Shown: positions 25,885 to 33,186 of the stretch, in pieces
Numbering within the stretch: the first letter of the stretch is position 1
Layout of the letters: each line of letters begins with the position of its first letter
Assembly: GCA_964395095.1 (NCBI GenBank)
Contig: CAYMZZ010000007.1
Span: forward strand, 62,001-126,000
Source: CAYMZZ01 sp964395095
Lineage (GTDB): Bacteria; Bacteroidota; Bacteroidia; Chitinophagales; Chitinophagaceae
Direction: 5' to 3'
Length of the DNA stretch: 64,000 nt
Program-made: the position numbers and the translations under genes
Notes under the pieces: generated by a model
Seen by the model: only the letters and a program-made list of their open reading frames with translations
The model's database searches: none
Told to the model about the DNA's origin: nothing

Positions 25885-26101
25885 GTTTTCACTTTTTGCG
25901 ACAAACTGCGCCAATTAATGGGATAAATCGCAGATTATCAGTTGTCTATTCGTAAAATAACCAGTAATAAAACGCTGTAAAACTACATATCATTCGCTTA
26001 ATTATCCCCGAAAGGCGCAAAACTGGGTGTTTTTATTATTTTAGTACAGATTTTGATCCGTACCCTATTATCAGACCGCAACACCTATGAAATTGAATAG
26101 T

Positions 26102-26494
26102 ATGAAAACAGGCATCTATACATTGCTGATCTGTAGTTTTCTGCTGACCACCTCTTTTGTGGCCGATCAAACGGGCATAGACGGGGTTATTGGCGCGTTA
26201 CGTGCCGGCAATGCCAACGAGTTATCTAAATATTTAGACGAGAATGTGGAACTCTCCCTGCCGGTTAAAAGCAACAGCTACAGCAAGGCCCAGGCCCAGG
26301 TGATTCTGCGCGATTTCTTTACCAATAATGCGGTAAAGGGATTTGAACTCAAACACAAGGGCGACTCTCCCGGTGGCCAATATTGCATAGGCACCCTCAA
26401 TACCAAATCGGGCCAGTTCCGCGCCCATGTTTTTATGAAAGCAAGGGGCAATAAGGAAGTGGTGAAGGAGATAAGGTTTCAGGCGATTCAGTAA
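26102..26494 (+). CDS. DUF4783-type exported protein
   Basis: A 130-residue protein from ATG 26102; a second ATG at 26087 is possible. The signal peptide is MKTGIYTLLICSFLLTTSFVA. The mature part IDGVIGALRAGNANELSKYL, YSKAQAQVILRDFFTNNAVK, then GFELKHKGDSPGGQYCIGTL resembles DUF4783, a small NTF2-like domain common in Bacteroidota and often found near nadC. The function is not known. A heptad array starts at the stop codon and a terminator follows. Confidence 0.78.
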   Translation: MKTGIYTLLICSFLLTTSFVADQTGIDGVIGALRAGNANELSKYLDENVELSLPVKSNSYSKAQAQVILRDFFTNNAVKGFELKHKGDSPGGQYCIGTLNTKSGQFRAHVFMKARGNKEVVKEIRFQAIQ

Positions 26495-26537
26495 AGTGTT
26501 AGGTTTTAAGTTGTAAGTTATAAGTGATAGGTGGGTG
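26489..26537 (+). repeat. Heptad array H2 after the DUF4783 stop
   Basis: Units GTGTTAG, GTTTTAA, GTTGTAA, GTTATAA, GTGATAG and GTGGGTG run in phase from 26496. The imperfect unit CAGTAAA before them contains the TAA stop codon (26492-26494). Confidence 0.85.
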
Positions 26538-26558
26538 TAGACCACCTATTTTTTTTTA
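26527..26558 (+). terminator. Terminator overlapping heptad array H2
   Basis: Perfect arms ATAGGTGG / CCACCTAT with a 7-nt loop and ten T. The left arm is made from the last two repeat units, so part of the terminator lies inside the array. Confidence 0.88.
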
Positions 26559-26610
26559 GGGAGTATGTCACAAGGAAACAATTCAATCATGCCAAGAATT
26601 TTCTACAAAT

Positions 26611-26645
26611 ACTTACCACTTAAAACTTACCACTTAAAACTTAAA
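26611..26645 (-). repeat. Heptad array H3, inverse orientation, upstream of nadC
   Basis: Five perfect units (ACTTACC, ACTTAAA, ACTTACC, ACTTAAA, ACTTAAA) end 17 bases before the nadC ATG. They are the reverse complement of the TTTAAGT type found after stop codons. Confidence 0.92.
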
Positions 26646-26662
26646 ACCCATTACTTTGCTTC

Positions 26663-27523
26663 ATGAACTTCGACCTTTCTCTCCAGCATCTCATCGACGA
26701 AGCCCTGAAGGAAGATTGTGGCGATGGGGATCATTCCACTTTATCCTGCATTGATCCCGACGCGCGTGGCAGGGCCGTTTTGAAGATTAAAGAAGAGGGT
26801 GTACTGGCGGGTGTGGAAGTGGCGGCGCGCATATTTTCCTATAAAGATCCGGGGAGCCATTTTCAAAAATGGAAAGATGATGGCGAAACCATGGAGTCGG
26901 GCGAAAAGGCTTTTGAAGTGGAAGCCCGCATACATACCATACTCAGTTGCGAAAGACTGGTGCTGAATTGCATGCAAAGAATGAGCGGCATCGCCAGCCT
27001 TACGCGCCGGTATGCGGAAAAACTGAATGGCTACAAAACCCGTTTGCTCGATACGCGCAAAACCACACCCAATTTCAGACTCCTCGAAAAAGAAGCCGTG
27101 CGCATTGGGGGTGGCGTAAATCACCGCTTTGGTCTTTACGACATGATCATGCTCAAGGATAATCATATCGATTATTGTGGCGGTATTGAAAATGCTATTG
27201 AAAGAGCCTGGGCCTATGTGCATGAAAAAAAGCCTGGTCTTCGCATTGAAGTGGAAACCCGCAGCCTCGATGATGTGAAAAAAGTGATAGCCGTGGGCAG
27301 GGGAAAAGTTTTTCGGATAATGCTCGACAACTTTACACCCGAACAGATTGTTCCGGCACTGCAACTGATACAGGAAGACTTTGAAACAGAAGCCAGCGGC
27401 GGCATCAATTTTAACAACATAACCGATTATGCCAGCACCGGGGTCGATTATGTGTCAGTAGGGGCGTTGATCCATCAGGCGAAGAGTGTGGATTTGAGTT
27501 TGAAAGCGGCTGGGGAGTTATAA
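26663..27523 (+). CDS. nadC: Nicotinate-nucleotide pyrophosphorylase (carboxylating)
   Basis: A 286-residue quinolinate phosphoribosyltransferase making nicotinate mononucleotide in de novo NAD synthesis. Family motifs are KEDCGDGDHST near residue 17, CMQRMSGIASLTRRYAEKL, and LDTRKTTPNFRLLEKEAVRI followed by GGGVNHRFGLYDMIMLKDNHI. Further on come IEVETRSLDD, and at the C-terminus EASGGINFNNITDYASTGVD. All phosphoribosyl- and quinolinate-binding positions look intact. The stop codon TAA is part of the first unit of heptad array H4. nadE, the last step of the pathway, lies 3.7 kb downstream. Confidence 0.95.
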   Translation: MNFDLSLQHLIDEALKEDCGDGDHSTLSCIDPDARGRAVLKIKEEGVLAGVEVAARIFSYKDPGSHFQKWKDDGETMESGEKAFEVEARIHTILSCERLVLNCMQRMSGIASLTRRYAEKLNGYKTRLLDTRKTTPNFRLLEKEAVRIGGGVNHRFGLYDMIMLKDNHIDYCGGIENAIERAWAYVHEKKPGLRIEVETRSLDDVKKVIAVGRGKVFRIMLDNFTPEQIVPALQLIQEDFETEASGGINFNNITDYASTGVDYVSVGALIHQAKSVDLSLKAAGEL

Positions 27524-27551
27524 GTTATAAGTAGTAAGTTTTAAGTTGAAG
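27517..27551 (+). repeat. Heptad array H4 starting on the nadC stop
   Basis: Five contiguous units: GTTATAA, GTTATAA, GTAGTAA, GTTTTAA, GTTGAAG. The nadC stop TAA is 27521-27523, inside the first unit. Confidence 0.92.
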
Positions 27552-27620
27552 CTCATGTGTTATTAATATAGATTGAGGATTGATTTATTTTTACGAAAGA
27601 GAACACAACTCAGCCCCTAC

Positions 27621-27655
27621 TTAAAACTTACAACTTAAAACTTACAACTCGCAAC
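27621..27655 (-). repeat. Heptad array H5, inverse orientation, upstream of the SUI1 gene
   Basis: Five contiguous units (TTAAAAC, TTACAAC, TTAAAAC, TTACAAC, TCGCAAC) end 3 bases before the ATG of the next gene. They form an inverted pair with H4 across a ~70-nt spacer. Confidence 0.92.
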
Positions 27656-27658
27656 CTA

Positions 27659-27988
27659 ATGAAGAAACGCAAGAACAACAGCACCGGCCTCGTTTACAGC
27701 ACCGATCCCAATTTCCGGATGGAAGAGGAAGAGTTGCCGCAGGAAACCCTGCCTCCTGCTCAGCAGCTTCTGCAGGTGAAGCTGGATACCAAACAACGCG
27801 CGGGTAAGGCGGTTACACTGGTGACGGGCTTTGTGGGAAAAGATGAAGACCTGCAGGCATTGGGTAAGGCACTCCGCAATTATTGTGGTTCGGGCGGTTC
27901 GGCCAAGCAGGGAGAAATCATTGTACAGGGCGATCAACGCGAGAAAGTAACGCAATGGCTGCGTGGTAAGTCGTATAAGGTTCGTTGA
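27659..27988 (+). CDS. SUI1/YciH-type translation initiation factor
   Basis: A 109-residue protein with a disordered N-terminus and a C-terminal SUI1 domain (eIF1-like). The region TKQRAGKAVTLVTGFVGKDE, LQALGKALRNYCGSGGSAKQ, then GEIIVQGDQREKVTQWL matches the SUI1 core, including the G-x-G-G-x-x-K loop. Bacterial YciH homologues influence start-site fidelity and stress translation. The gene is preceded by heptad array H5 almost at the start codon, so its own ribosome-binding region is repeat DNA. Confidence 0.9.
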   Translation: MKKRKNNSTGLVYSTDPNFRMEEEELPQETLPPAQQLLQVKLDTKQRAGKAVTLVTGFVGKDEDLQALGKALRNYCGSGGSAKQGEIIVQGDQREKVTQWLRGKSYKVR

Positions 27989-28015
27989 TGGCTGGTAGTG
28001 GAGAAAGATCGCTGG

Positions 28016-28402
28016 TCAATTATTCTTCATGGGAACGATCATCTCGAAGCTGGGGATATGCACCCGAAACATTTGCTGGGTGTTCAGGTTTTCCATCTGG
28101 TAACTGCCATGCATTTTACCCATCTCTGTTCGCAAATTGCATCCACTCACATATTGATAACTTTCGCCGGGCTCAATGGTAGGCTGAATACCTACCACGC
28201 CTTCGCCTTCCACTTCGCGGTGACTGCCATTGCTGTCGAAAATTTCCCAGAATCGACGATGCAGTTTTACCGGAAATGCGTTGTGGTTTTCAAGCGTTAT
28301 GCGATAGGCAAACATGAACTCGGATTGCAGCGGATTGCTGTAATCGGGCTGATAAAAAGTCTCCACGCTTACCTGAACTCCTTCCGTGATGATGCTTTGC
28401 AT
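28016..28402 (-). CDS. apaG: ApaG domain protein
   Basis: A 128-residue ApaG protein from ATG 28402; the open frame to 28495 adds an unrelated N-terminus. The fibronectin-III-like ApaG fold is recognised by TEGVQVSVETFYQPDYSNPL, FAYRITLENHNAFPVKLHRR, FWEIFDSNGSHREVEGEGVVG (all 128 residues are the single domain) and PGESYQYVSGC. The function is not settled; ApaG was linked to Co/Mg resistance and binds pyrophosphate-like ligands. It is a single gene, convergent with the SUI1 gene. Confidence 0.93.
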   Translation of the reverse strand: MQSIITEGVQVSVETFYQPDYSNPLQSEFMFAYRITLENHNAFPVKLHRRFWEIFDSNGSHREVEGEGVVGIQPTIEPGESYQYVSGCNLRTEMGKMHGSYQMENLNTQQMFRVHIPSFEMIVPMKNN

Positions 28403-28478
28403 TTCCGAGGGGTTTGAGTAAAAATAATGAAAAAGCCCGACGAATCTAAATCTTCCCCGATTTTCGGGGCTTAAGCCG

Positions 28479-28486
28479 TAAATTTG
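28479..28486 (+). promoter_or_regulatory. Putative -7 box of icd
   Basis: TAAATTTG matches TAnnTTTG exactly, 34 bases before the icd ATG. A small hairpin CCCCGA / TCGGGG lies just upstream (28455-28469) where the -33 box would be expected. Confidence 0.4.
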
Positions 28487-28520
28487 CGCCTTCAAGTTAC
28501 CCCTTAATTAATATTTCAAT

Positions 28521-29972
28521 ATGAAAATAGCTGTTGCCAAAGGAGATGGTATTGGACCGGAGATTATGGACGCCGTGCTCCGCATTTTTGAAGCCAGTAA
28601 TACCCCCCTCGAATACCAGACCGTGGAGATGGGCAAATGGGTTTTCGACAAAGGTTTTAATAATGGCATGACGCCCGAGGCGCGCGAAACCATTGAAACC
28701 CTTGGTATTCTTTTCAAGGGCCCCATGGAAACACCCAAGGGTAAAGGTGTGAAAAGCATCAACGTAACCGCACGCAAAACCTGGAATACCTTTGCCAACA
28801 AACGTGCATTCCAAAGCCTGCACGGCGTGGATACGGTATTTAGCAAAGCCGGCATTCCCATCGATATTACCGTGGTACGCGAAAACATTGAGGATACCTA
28901 TGGGGGCATTGAGCACATGCTAACGCATGATGTGGCCCTGAGCCGCCGCTTTATTACCCGGCCCGGCAGCATGCAGGTAATCCGCTACGCGTTTGAAATG
29001 GCCCGTCAGAAAAAAGCGACGCGCATCACCTGCGGACATAAGGCCAATATCATGAAGATCACGGATGGACTTTTCCTCGAATGTTTTTATGAGGTGTCGA
29101 AAGAATATCCTGACCTGAAAGCCGATGATATTATCGTGGATGATCTTTGCATGAAACTGGTGACACGCCCCGACACTTTTGATGTGGTGGTACTCACTAA
29201 CCTGCAGGGCGATATAGTGAGCGACCTTTGTGCGGGACTGGTAGGCGGCCTGGGCTTTGCGCCATCGGCCAATATCGGCGATCATATTTCCATTTTCGAA
29301 GCCGTGCATGGTACTGCGCCGGATATTGCCGGCAAAAACATCGCCAACCCTACCGCCCTGCTTTTGAGCGGCATCGCCATGTTGCGCCATGTGGGTCTTA
29401 CGGAAAATGCCGCGATAATTGAAAATGCTTTGCTTTATACCCTCGAAAGTGGGGTTCGTACCGGTGACTTTGGCGACAAGTCGATACCGGCGGTGGATAC
29501 CACGCGGTTTGCCGATGCCATCATTGGCAATTTTGGAAAAACACCGGCGGTGGGCGCCAAGCCCATCATCCCGAATAAGCCGGGAACACCTGCGCCCTTC
29601 AAACTGGAAGCGCATTCCATGATGGAGAGTAAGGAATCGGAACCCGAGCTGATTGTAGGTGTTGATCTCTTCATTGAAAGTTCGGAGCAGCCGGAAGCCA
29701 TCGCGCAAAAATGCCAGCGCCATGCGGGGGTAAAATTCAATTTGGTGAACATCAGCAACCGCGGCACCCAGGTATGGCCCGGCGGTTCACTCTATACCAA
29801 CCTCGTGAACCAGTATAATGTGCGCTTCGAAAGCATCGACGGCAGCGCCCTCAATCAACAAGACGTAATAGGCCTCTATGTAAGCCTCAGCGGCAATTTT
29901 AAAATCTGCTCACTCGAGCTTTTGAATAAGTGGGGAGATAAGAAGGCGTATAGTTTGGCGCAGGGACAGTAG
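28521..29972 (+). CDS. icd: Isocitrate dehydrogenase, long (Thermus-like) type
   Basis: A 483-residue cytoplasmic TCA-cycle enzyme, decarboxylating isocitrate to 2-oxoglutarate; NADP is the likely cofactor by family. It has the beta-decarboxylating dehydrogenase core: KGDGIGPEIMDAVLRIFEAS, VRENIEDTYGGIEHM, TCGHKANIMKITDGLFLECF, and EAVHGTAPDIAGKNIANPTA. A C-terminal extension of about 130 residues after residue 350 includes a second small domain (ELIVGVDLFIESSEQPEAIA), as in Thermus-type enzymes. A heptad array follows the stop. It is convergent with gldB. Confidence 0.92.
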   Translation: MKIAVAKGDGIGPEIMDAVLRIFEASNTPLEYQTVEMGKWVFDKGFNNGMTPEARETIETLGILFKGPMETPKGKGVKSINVTARKTWNTFANKRAFQSLHGVDTVFSKAGIPIDITVVRENIEDTYGGIEHMLTHDVALSRRFITRPGSMQVIRYAFEMARQKKATRITCGHKANIMKITDGLFLECFYEVSKEYPDLKADDIIVDDLCMKLVTRPDTFDVVVLTNLQGDIVSDLCAGLVGGLGFAPSANIGDHISIFEAVHGTAPDIAGKNIANPTALLLSGIAMLRHVGLTENAAIIENALLYTLESGVRTGDFGDKSIPAVDTTRFADAIIGNFGKTPAVGAKPIIPNKPGTPAPFKLEAHSMMESKESEPELIVGVDLFIESSEQPEAIAQKCQRHAGVKFNLVNISNRGTQVWPGGSLYTNLVNQYNVRFESIDGSALNQQDVIGLYVSLSGNFKICSLELLNKWGDKKAYSLAQGQ

Positions 29973-29977
29973 AGGGA

Positions 29978-30012
29978 GTTGTAAGTTATAAGTTTTAAGT
30001 TTTAAGTGGAGA
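29978..30012 (+). repeat. Heptad array H6 after the icd stop
   Basis: Units GTTGTAA, GTTATAA, GTTTTAA, GTTTTAA and GTGGAGA run in phase, starting 5 bases after the icd stop codon. They read in the same orientation relative to the gene as H4. Confidence 0.9.
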
Positions 30013-30031
30013 AGGGCGATAATGGAAATTT

Positions 30032-30066
30032 TTTAGATATTCGTTCCATTATCTTCTTAAAGACTA
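30032..30066 (-). repeat. Spacer between arrays H6 and H7 (no gene seen)
   Basis: The ~115 bases between the two convergent arrays (30013-30131) are AT-rich. I see no gene, hairpin or promoter; the interval given is only a central marker. Confidence 0.3.
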
Positions 30067-30131
30067 TGACCAATTGTTATAGATTGAGCATGGATATTGC
30101 TTGAATTCAAATATTCATTCCCAATTCAAAA

Positions 30132-30166
30132 CTTACCACTTAAAACTTACTACTTAAAACTTCACT
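30132..30166 (-). repeat. Heptad array H7 on the gldB stop
   Basis: Units CTTACCA, CTTAAAA, CTTACTA, CTTAAAA and CTTCACT are in phase. Read in the gldB direction, the unit containing the TGA stop (30162-30164) comes first, followed by TTTTAAG-type units, the mirror of H6. Confidence 0.92.
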
Positions 30167-31211
30167 TCGGCTTATACTTCGCCCCTTCCAAAATCCTCTC
30201 CGCCGGGGTTTTCATTATTTCATCGGGCGACAGGCCGGGATTATTCTCTTCAAAGGCCCTTACTATTTGCCGGCCAAGCCAGGGGCCTATATTGCCGGGC
30301 GAAAACTCCTGGGGTAAGCCGATGGTAAAAGGCGCTTCGCCTAAATAGGTCTGTATGGTGGCCGGTTCTTTGGAATCCAGTCTTTCGTTTTTCACAATAT
30401 AACTCCAGATCATGCCTTCATTGGCCTGGGTCCAGTTGAGCTGTGCCTGGGTATAACCGGTGATAACCGAGTCGGGGGCCTGTGGCATAAACTTACCGAT
30501 CAGCCACCAGCGCTTGCCCTTTTCAATCATCTGGTCAACGAGCGATTGAGTAAAGCTGCGATCGGGATAAAGGTCATCGGCCATCAGCCGCATCAGGTCG
30601 GCTACCAGGTATTCTTTCGCAAATCGGCGGCTGCGAAAGAGGGGCGCCACATTGGTGACAAAATATTCCGTGTTGTAAAGACTGTAATTCGCTCCCATGT
30701 AAAACTGCAGGCTGATGCCCACAAAACCATCGCCCAGGAAATTGGGTGTGAGTTCACCGCTGCTCATGCGGGCCAGGTCGTCGCGGGTATCCAGCGGACC
30801 CAGCACAGGAATCATGGCCTGGGGCAGTTCGTAATCGGGGTAATAGTGACGGATATATTTACAGGCCTGTTCCAGTTCTTTTTTTATGCCGGCCATATCG
30901 CCAAAAACCTGCTGTGCACTGTCGTACACCGGGCGATAATTCCGAAGCCAGGCTTTGAGTCCTTCGGGTTCGCTGATGCCCAAAATATTTTGAAGGAAGA
31001 TACCCAGCAATTGCGGATATTTTTGTTGCAGCCTGTTCATTTCCTCATCGAGGCGGAGGGTATCAATGCCAAACATGTCCTGGTCAAACCGTTTGCTTTC
31101 GATTTGAAAATTGATATCGCTCACATCAGGCGCAGCGGGTTTGTTGCCGCAGGAGGCAAGCCAAAGCAGGGCAAAAAGCGTAAGGGATAAACCGGTTCCT
31201 TTCATGGTCAT
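30162..31211 (-). CDS. gldB: GldB-type gliding motility lipoprotein
   Basis: A 349-residue predicted lipoprotein: signal sequence TGLSLTLFALLWLA and lipobox LASC, with the start at ATG 31211 or 31205. The region FQIESKRFDQDMFGIDTLRL, then LQQKYPQLLGIFLQNILGI, and further on NFLGDGFVGISLQFYMGANY, match GldB. GldB is needed for gliding in Flavobacterium; its domain resembles a metallopeptidase-like fold of DUF2268 type, with a conserved Tyr/Asp pattern. It is divergent from nadE, 45 bases apart, an arrangement seen in other Bacteroidota. The gldKLMN genes are 12-16 kb upstream, so the motility genes are split. Confidence 0.9.
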   Translation of the reverse strand: MTMKGTGLSLTLFALLWLASCGNKPAAPDVSDINFQIESKRFDQDMFGIDTLRLDEEMNRLQQKYPQLLGIFLQNILGISEPEGLKAWLRNYRPVYDSAQQVFGDMAGIKKELEQACKYIRHYYPDYELPQAMIPVLGPLDTRDDLARMSSGELTPNFLGDGFVGISLQFYMGANYSLYNTEYFVTNVAPLFRSRRFAKEYLVADLMRLMADDLYPDRSFTQSLVDQMIEKGKRWWLIGKFMPQAPDSVITGYTQAQLNWTQANEGMIWSYIVKNERLDSKEPATIQTYLGEAPFTIGLPQEFSPGNIGPWLGRQIVRAFEENNPGLSPDEIMKTPAERILEGAKYKPK

Positions 31212-31244
31212 GATAAACGGAGCTTATATCTGATTTGTTGTGTG

Positions 31245-31252
31245 TAAATTTG
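31245..31252 (+). promoter_or_regulatory. Bacteroidota -7 box directly before the nadE start
   Basis: TAAATTTG is an exact TAnnTTTG match ending 4 bases before the nadE ATG. A TTTG precedes it but at only 7 bases, so the -33 element is not convincing. A nearly leaderless transcript would result. Confidence 0.4.
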
Positions 31253-31256
31253 AATT

Positions 31257-32963
31257 ATGAAGATCGCGCTCGCTCAGCAAAATTATCATATTGGAAATTT
31301 TGAAGCCAATACCACAAAAATTATTGAGAGCATACGAAGGGCAAAGGGGGATGGAGTGGACCTGCTGGTATTTTCGGAGCTGAGTATTTGCGGCTATCCT
31401 CCACGCGATTTCCTCGAGTTTGACGATTTTATCCGGCAGTGCCATGCTTCTATCGACAGGATCAGGATGGAAGCGGAGGGGATTGCGGTGCTGGTAGGGG
31501 CGCCCGCCCATAATCCGCGCGTGGAAGGCAAGGACCTGTTCAATGCCGCTTTCCTGCTTTATGACCAGGCCATACAGGCCGAAGTGCATAAGACCCTGCT
31601 CCCCAATTACGATATTTTTGATGAGTACCGCTATTTTGAGCCGGCAGATAGCTGGCAGGTGATACCCTTTAAGGGCCATCGCCTCGCCATCACCATTTGC
31701 GAGGATATCTGGAATATGGGCGATAACCCCCTCTACCGCATCACGCCGATGGAAGAATTAGCGAAGCAACATCCCGATATCATGATCAATATATCGGCTT
31801 CGCCCTATAACTATGCACAGGATATTGTACGCAACAGCCTGGTGCGGGCGCATACCATCAAGTATGGTATGCCGATGTTTTATTGCAACGCCGTGGGCTC
31901 GCAAACGGAGATCGTGTTCGATGGGGGCAGCCTGATCTATGATGCCAATGGGGAAAGGGTGGCTGAGCTGAAATATTTTGAAGAAGACTACCAGGTGGCT
32001 GATCTTAGCCAGATGTCGTTGAAGCCAACACCCGGCTTTGTGCCGGAGCAAAAGCAGGTTTATTTCTCGGCCCGCGAAGTAGGCGTGGGTCATGATACCA
32101 TCGCCTATCTCACCGATTCAAAAAATATAGAGGAAATATACCAGGCCCTGGTGCTGGGAATACGGGATTATTTTGGAAAGATGGGCTTTACCAAAGCCAT
32201 TCTGGGGTCATCGGGGGGTATCGACAGTGCCGTAACCCAGGCCCTCGCAGTGGCGGCCCTGGGGACCGACGAGGTGCGGGCCATCCTGATGCCATCGCAC
32301 TATTCCAGCTCCCACTCGGTAGAAGATGCCGTGAAGCTCTCGAAAAACCTGGGGAATCCCTACGATATCCTGCCAATAAAAAACATCTATGATTCGTTTA
32401 TTCAGGAGTTGAAGCCCCTGTTTGGCGACCTGCCCTTTGGGCTGGCAGAGGAAAATATTCAAAGCCGTACCCGCGGCAACCTGCTCATGGCTATCGCCAA
32501 CAAGTTTGGGTATATCCTGCTCAATACCTCGAATAAGAGTGAACTGGCCACAGGATATGGCACACTTTATGGTGATATGGCGGGCGGATTGGGCGTTTTG
32601 GGTGATCTGTATAAAATGCAGGTGTACGCGCTGGCCCGGTTTATCAATCGAAAGGAAGAAATCATTCCGCCTTCGATTATTGACAAAGCGCCTTCAGCCG
32701 AACTGAGGCCCAATCAGAAAGATAGCGACAGCCTTCCTGATTATGATCTGCTCGACCGGGTATTGTTTGAATATATCGAAATGCGGCAGGGGCCCAAAGA
32801 GATCATGGCAAAGGGCTATGACCCGGAGCTGGTGAAGCGGGTGCTGAAGCTGGTAAACAGCAATGAGTACAAAAGAAACCAGTTTTGCCCGATCATTCGC
32901 ATCAGCTTTAAGGCGTTTGGCGTGGGAAGGAGAGTGCCGATTGTGGGAAAATACCTGGCGTGA
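31257..32963 (+). CDS. nadE: Glutamine-hydrolysing NAD synthase
   Basis: A 568-residue two-domain enzyme that makes NAD from deamido-NAD, glutamine and ATP. The N-terminal nitrilase-like amidase has the triad E41 (SELSICGYPPRD), K112 (VHKTLLPNYDIFDEYRYFEP) and C148 (TICEDIWNMGD). The C-terminal synthetase has the PP-loop ILGSSGGIDSAVTQALAVAA near residue 310, NTSNKSELATGYGTLYGDMA and PSAELRPNQKDSDSLPDYD. The stop codon TGA lies in the first unit of heptad array H8. Confidence 0.96.
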   Translation: MKIALAQQNYHIGNFEANTTKIIESIRRAKGDGVDLLVFSELSICGYPPRDFLEFDDFIRQCHASIDRIRMEAEGIAVLVGAPAHNPRVEGKDLFNAAFLLYDQAIQAEVHKTLLPNYDIFDEYRYFEPADSWQVIPFKGHRLAITICEDIWNMGDNPLYRITPMEELAKQHPDIMINISASPYNYAQDIVRNSLVRAHTIKYGMPMFYCNAVGSQTEIVFDGGSLIYDANGERVAELKYFEEDYQVADLSQMSLKPTPGFVPEQKQVYFSAREVGVGHDTIAYLTDSKNIEEIYQALVLGIRDYFGKMGFTKAILGSSGGIDSAVTQALAVAALGTDEVRAILMPSHYSSSHSVEDAVKLSKNLGNPYDILPIKNIYDSFIQELKPLFGDLPFGLAEENIQSRTRGNLLMAIANKFGYILLNTSNKSELATGYGTLYGDMAGGLGVLGDLYKMQVYALARFINRKEEIIPPSIIDKAPSAELRPNQKDSDSLPDYDLLDRVLFEYIEMRQGPKEIMAKGYDPELVKRVLKLVNSNEYKRNQFCPIIRISFKAFGVGRRVPIVGKYLA

Positions 32964-33027
32964 ATCGTGAGGCGTGAATCGTGAGGCGTGAGGCGTGAGT
33001 CGTGAGTAGTAAGTAGGGAGTAGGGAG
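32958..33027 (+). repeat. Heptad array H8: GTGA-type units grading into TAGTAAG/TAGGGAG units
   Basis: Ten contiguous 7-bp units run without a break in register: GCGTGAA, TCGTGAG, GCGTGAA, TCGTGAG, GCGTGAG, GCGTGAG, TCGTGAG, TAGTAAG, TAGGGAG, TAGGGAG. The nadE stop (32961-32963) is inside the first unit. Confidence 0.93.
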
Positions 33028-33045
33028 TGAGTGGGTAATCGAAAT

Positions 33046-33106
33046 GCGTGAATCGTGAGGCGTGAGGCGCTTGTCTCGCCGCAGGCGGATGAATCGTGAG
33101 GCGTGT
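33046..33106 (+). repeat. Heptad units (GCGTGAA, TCGTGAG) interrupted by a REP-like hairpin
   Basis: Several units of the GTGA type stand on both sides of GTCTCGCCGCAGGCGGAT (33073-33090). That hairpin-forming block (CCGC/GCGG) recurs with one change at 49989-50006. Confidence 0.82.
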
Positions 33107-33126
33107 CTGGTACGAAGGTCTTATAA

Positions 33127-33168
33127 CCTTAAACTTTAAACCCTAAACCCTAAACCTTAAACCCTAAA
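33127..33168 (-). repeat. Heptad array H10, telomere-like (CCCTAAA), upstream of moxR
   Basis: Six perfect units: CCTTAAA, CTTTAAA, CCCTAAA, CCCTAAA, CCTTAAA, CCCTAAA, ending 18 bases before the moxR ATG. CCCTAAA is identical to the plant telomere unit. Orientation is inverse to H8. Confidence 0.93.
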
Positions 33169-33186
33169 CTGTTCAACAACATTCTT

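Noticed and set aside
28920..29723. 267-codon minus-strand frame inside icd
   Set aside because: Antisense to a well-conserved enzyme; no motif of its own.
32958..33168. CRISPR array
   Set aside because: The repeats are contiguous 7-bp units without unique spacers, and no cas gene is present.
33127..33168. True telomere or eukaryotic contamination
   Set aside because: The array is short and lies between two clear bacterial genes with other heptad arrays of the same period nearby.
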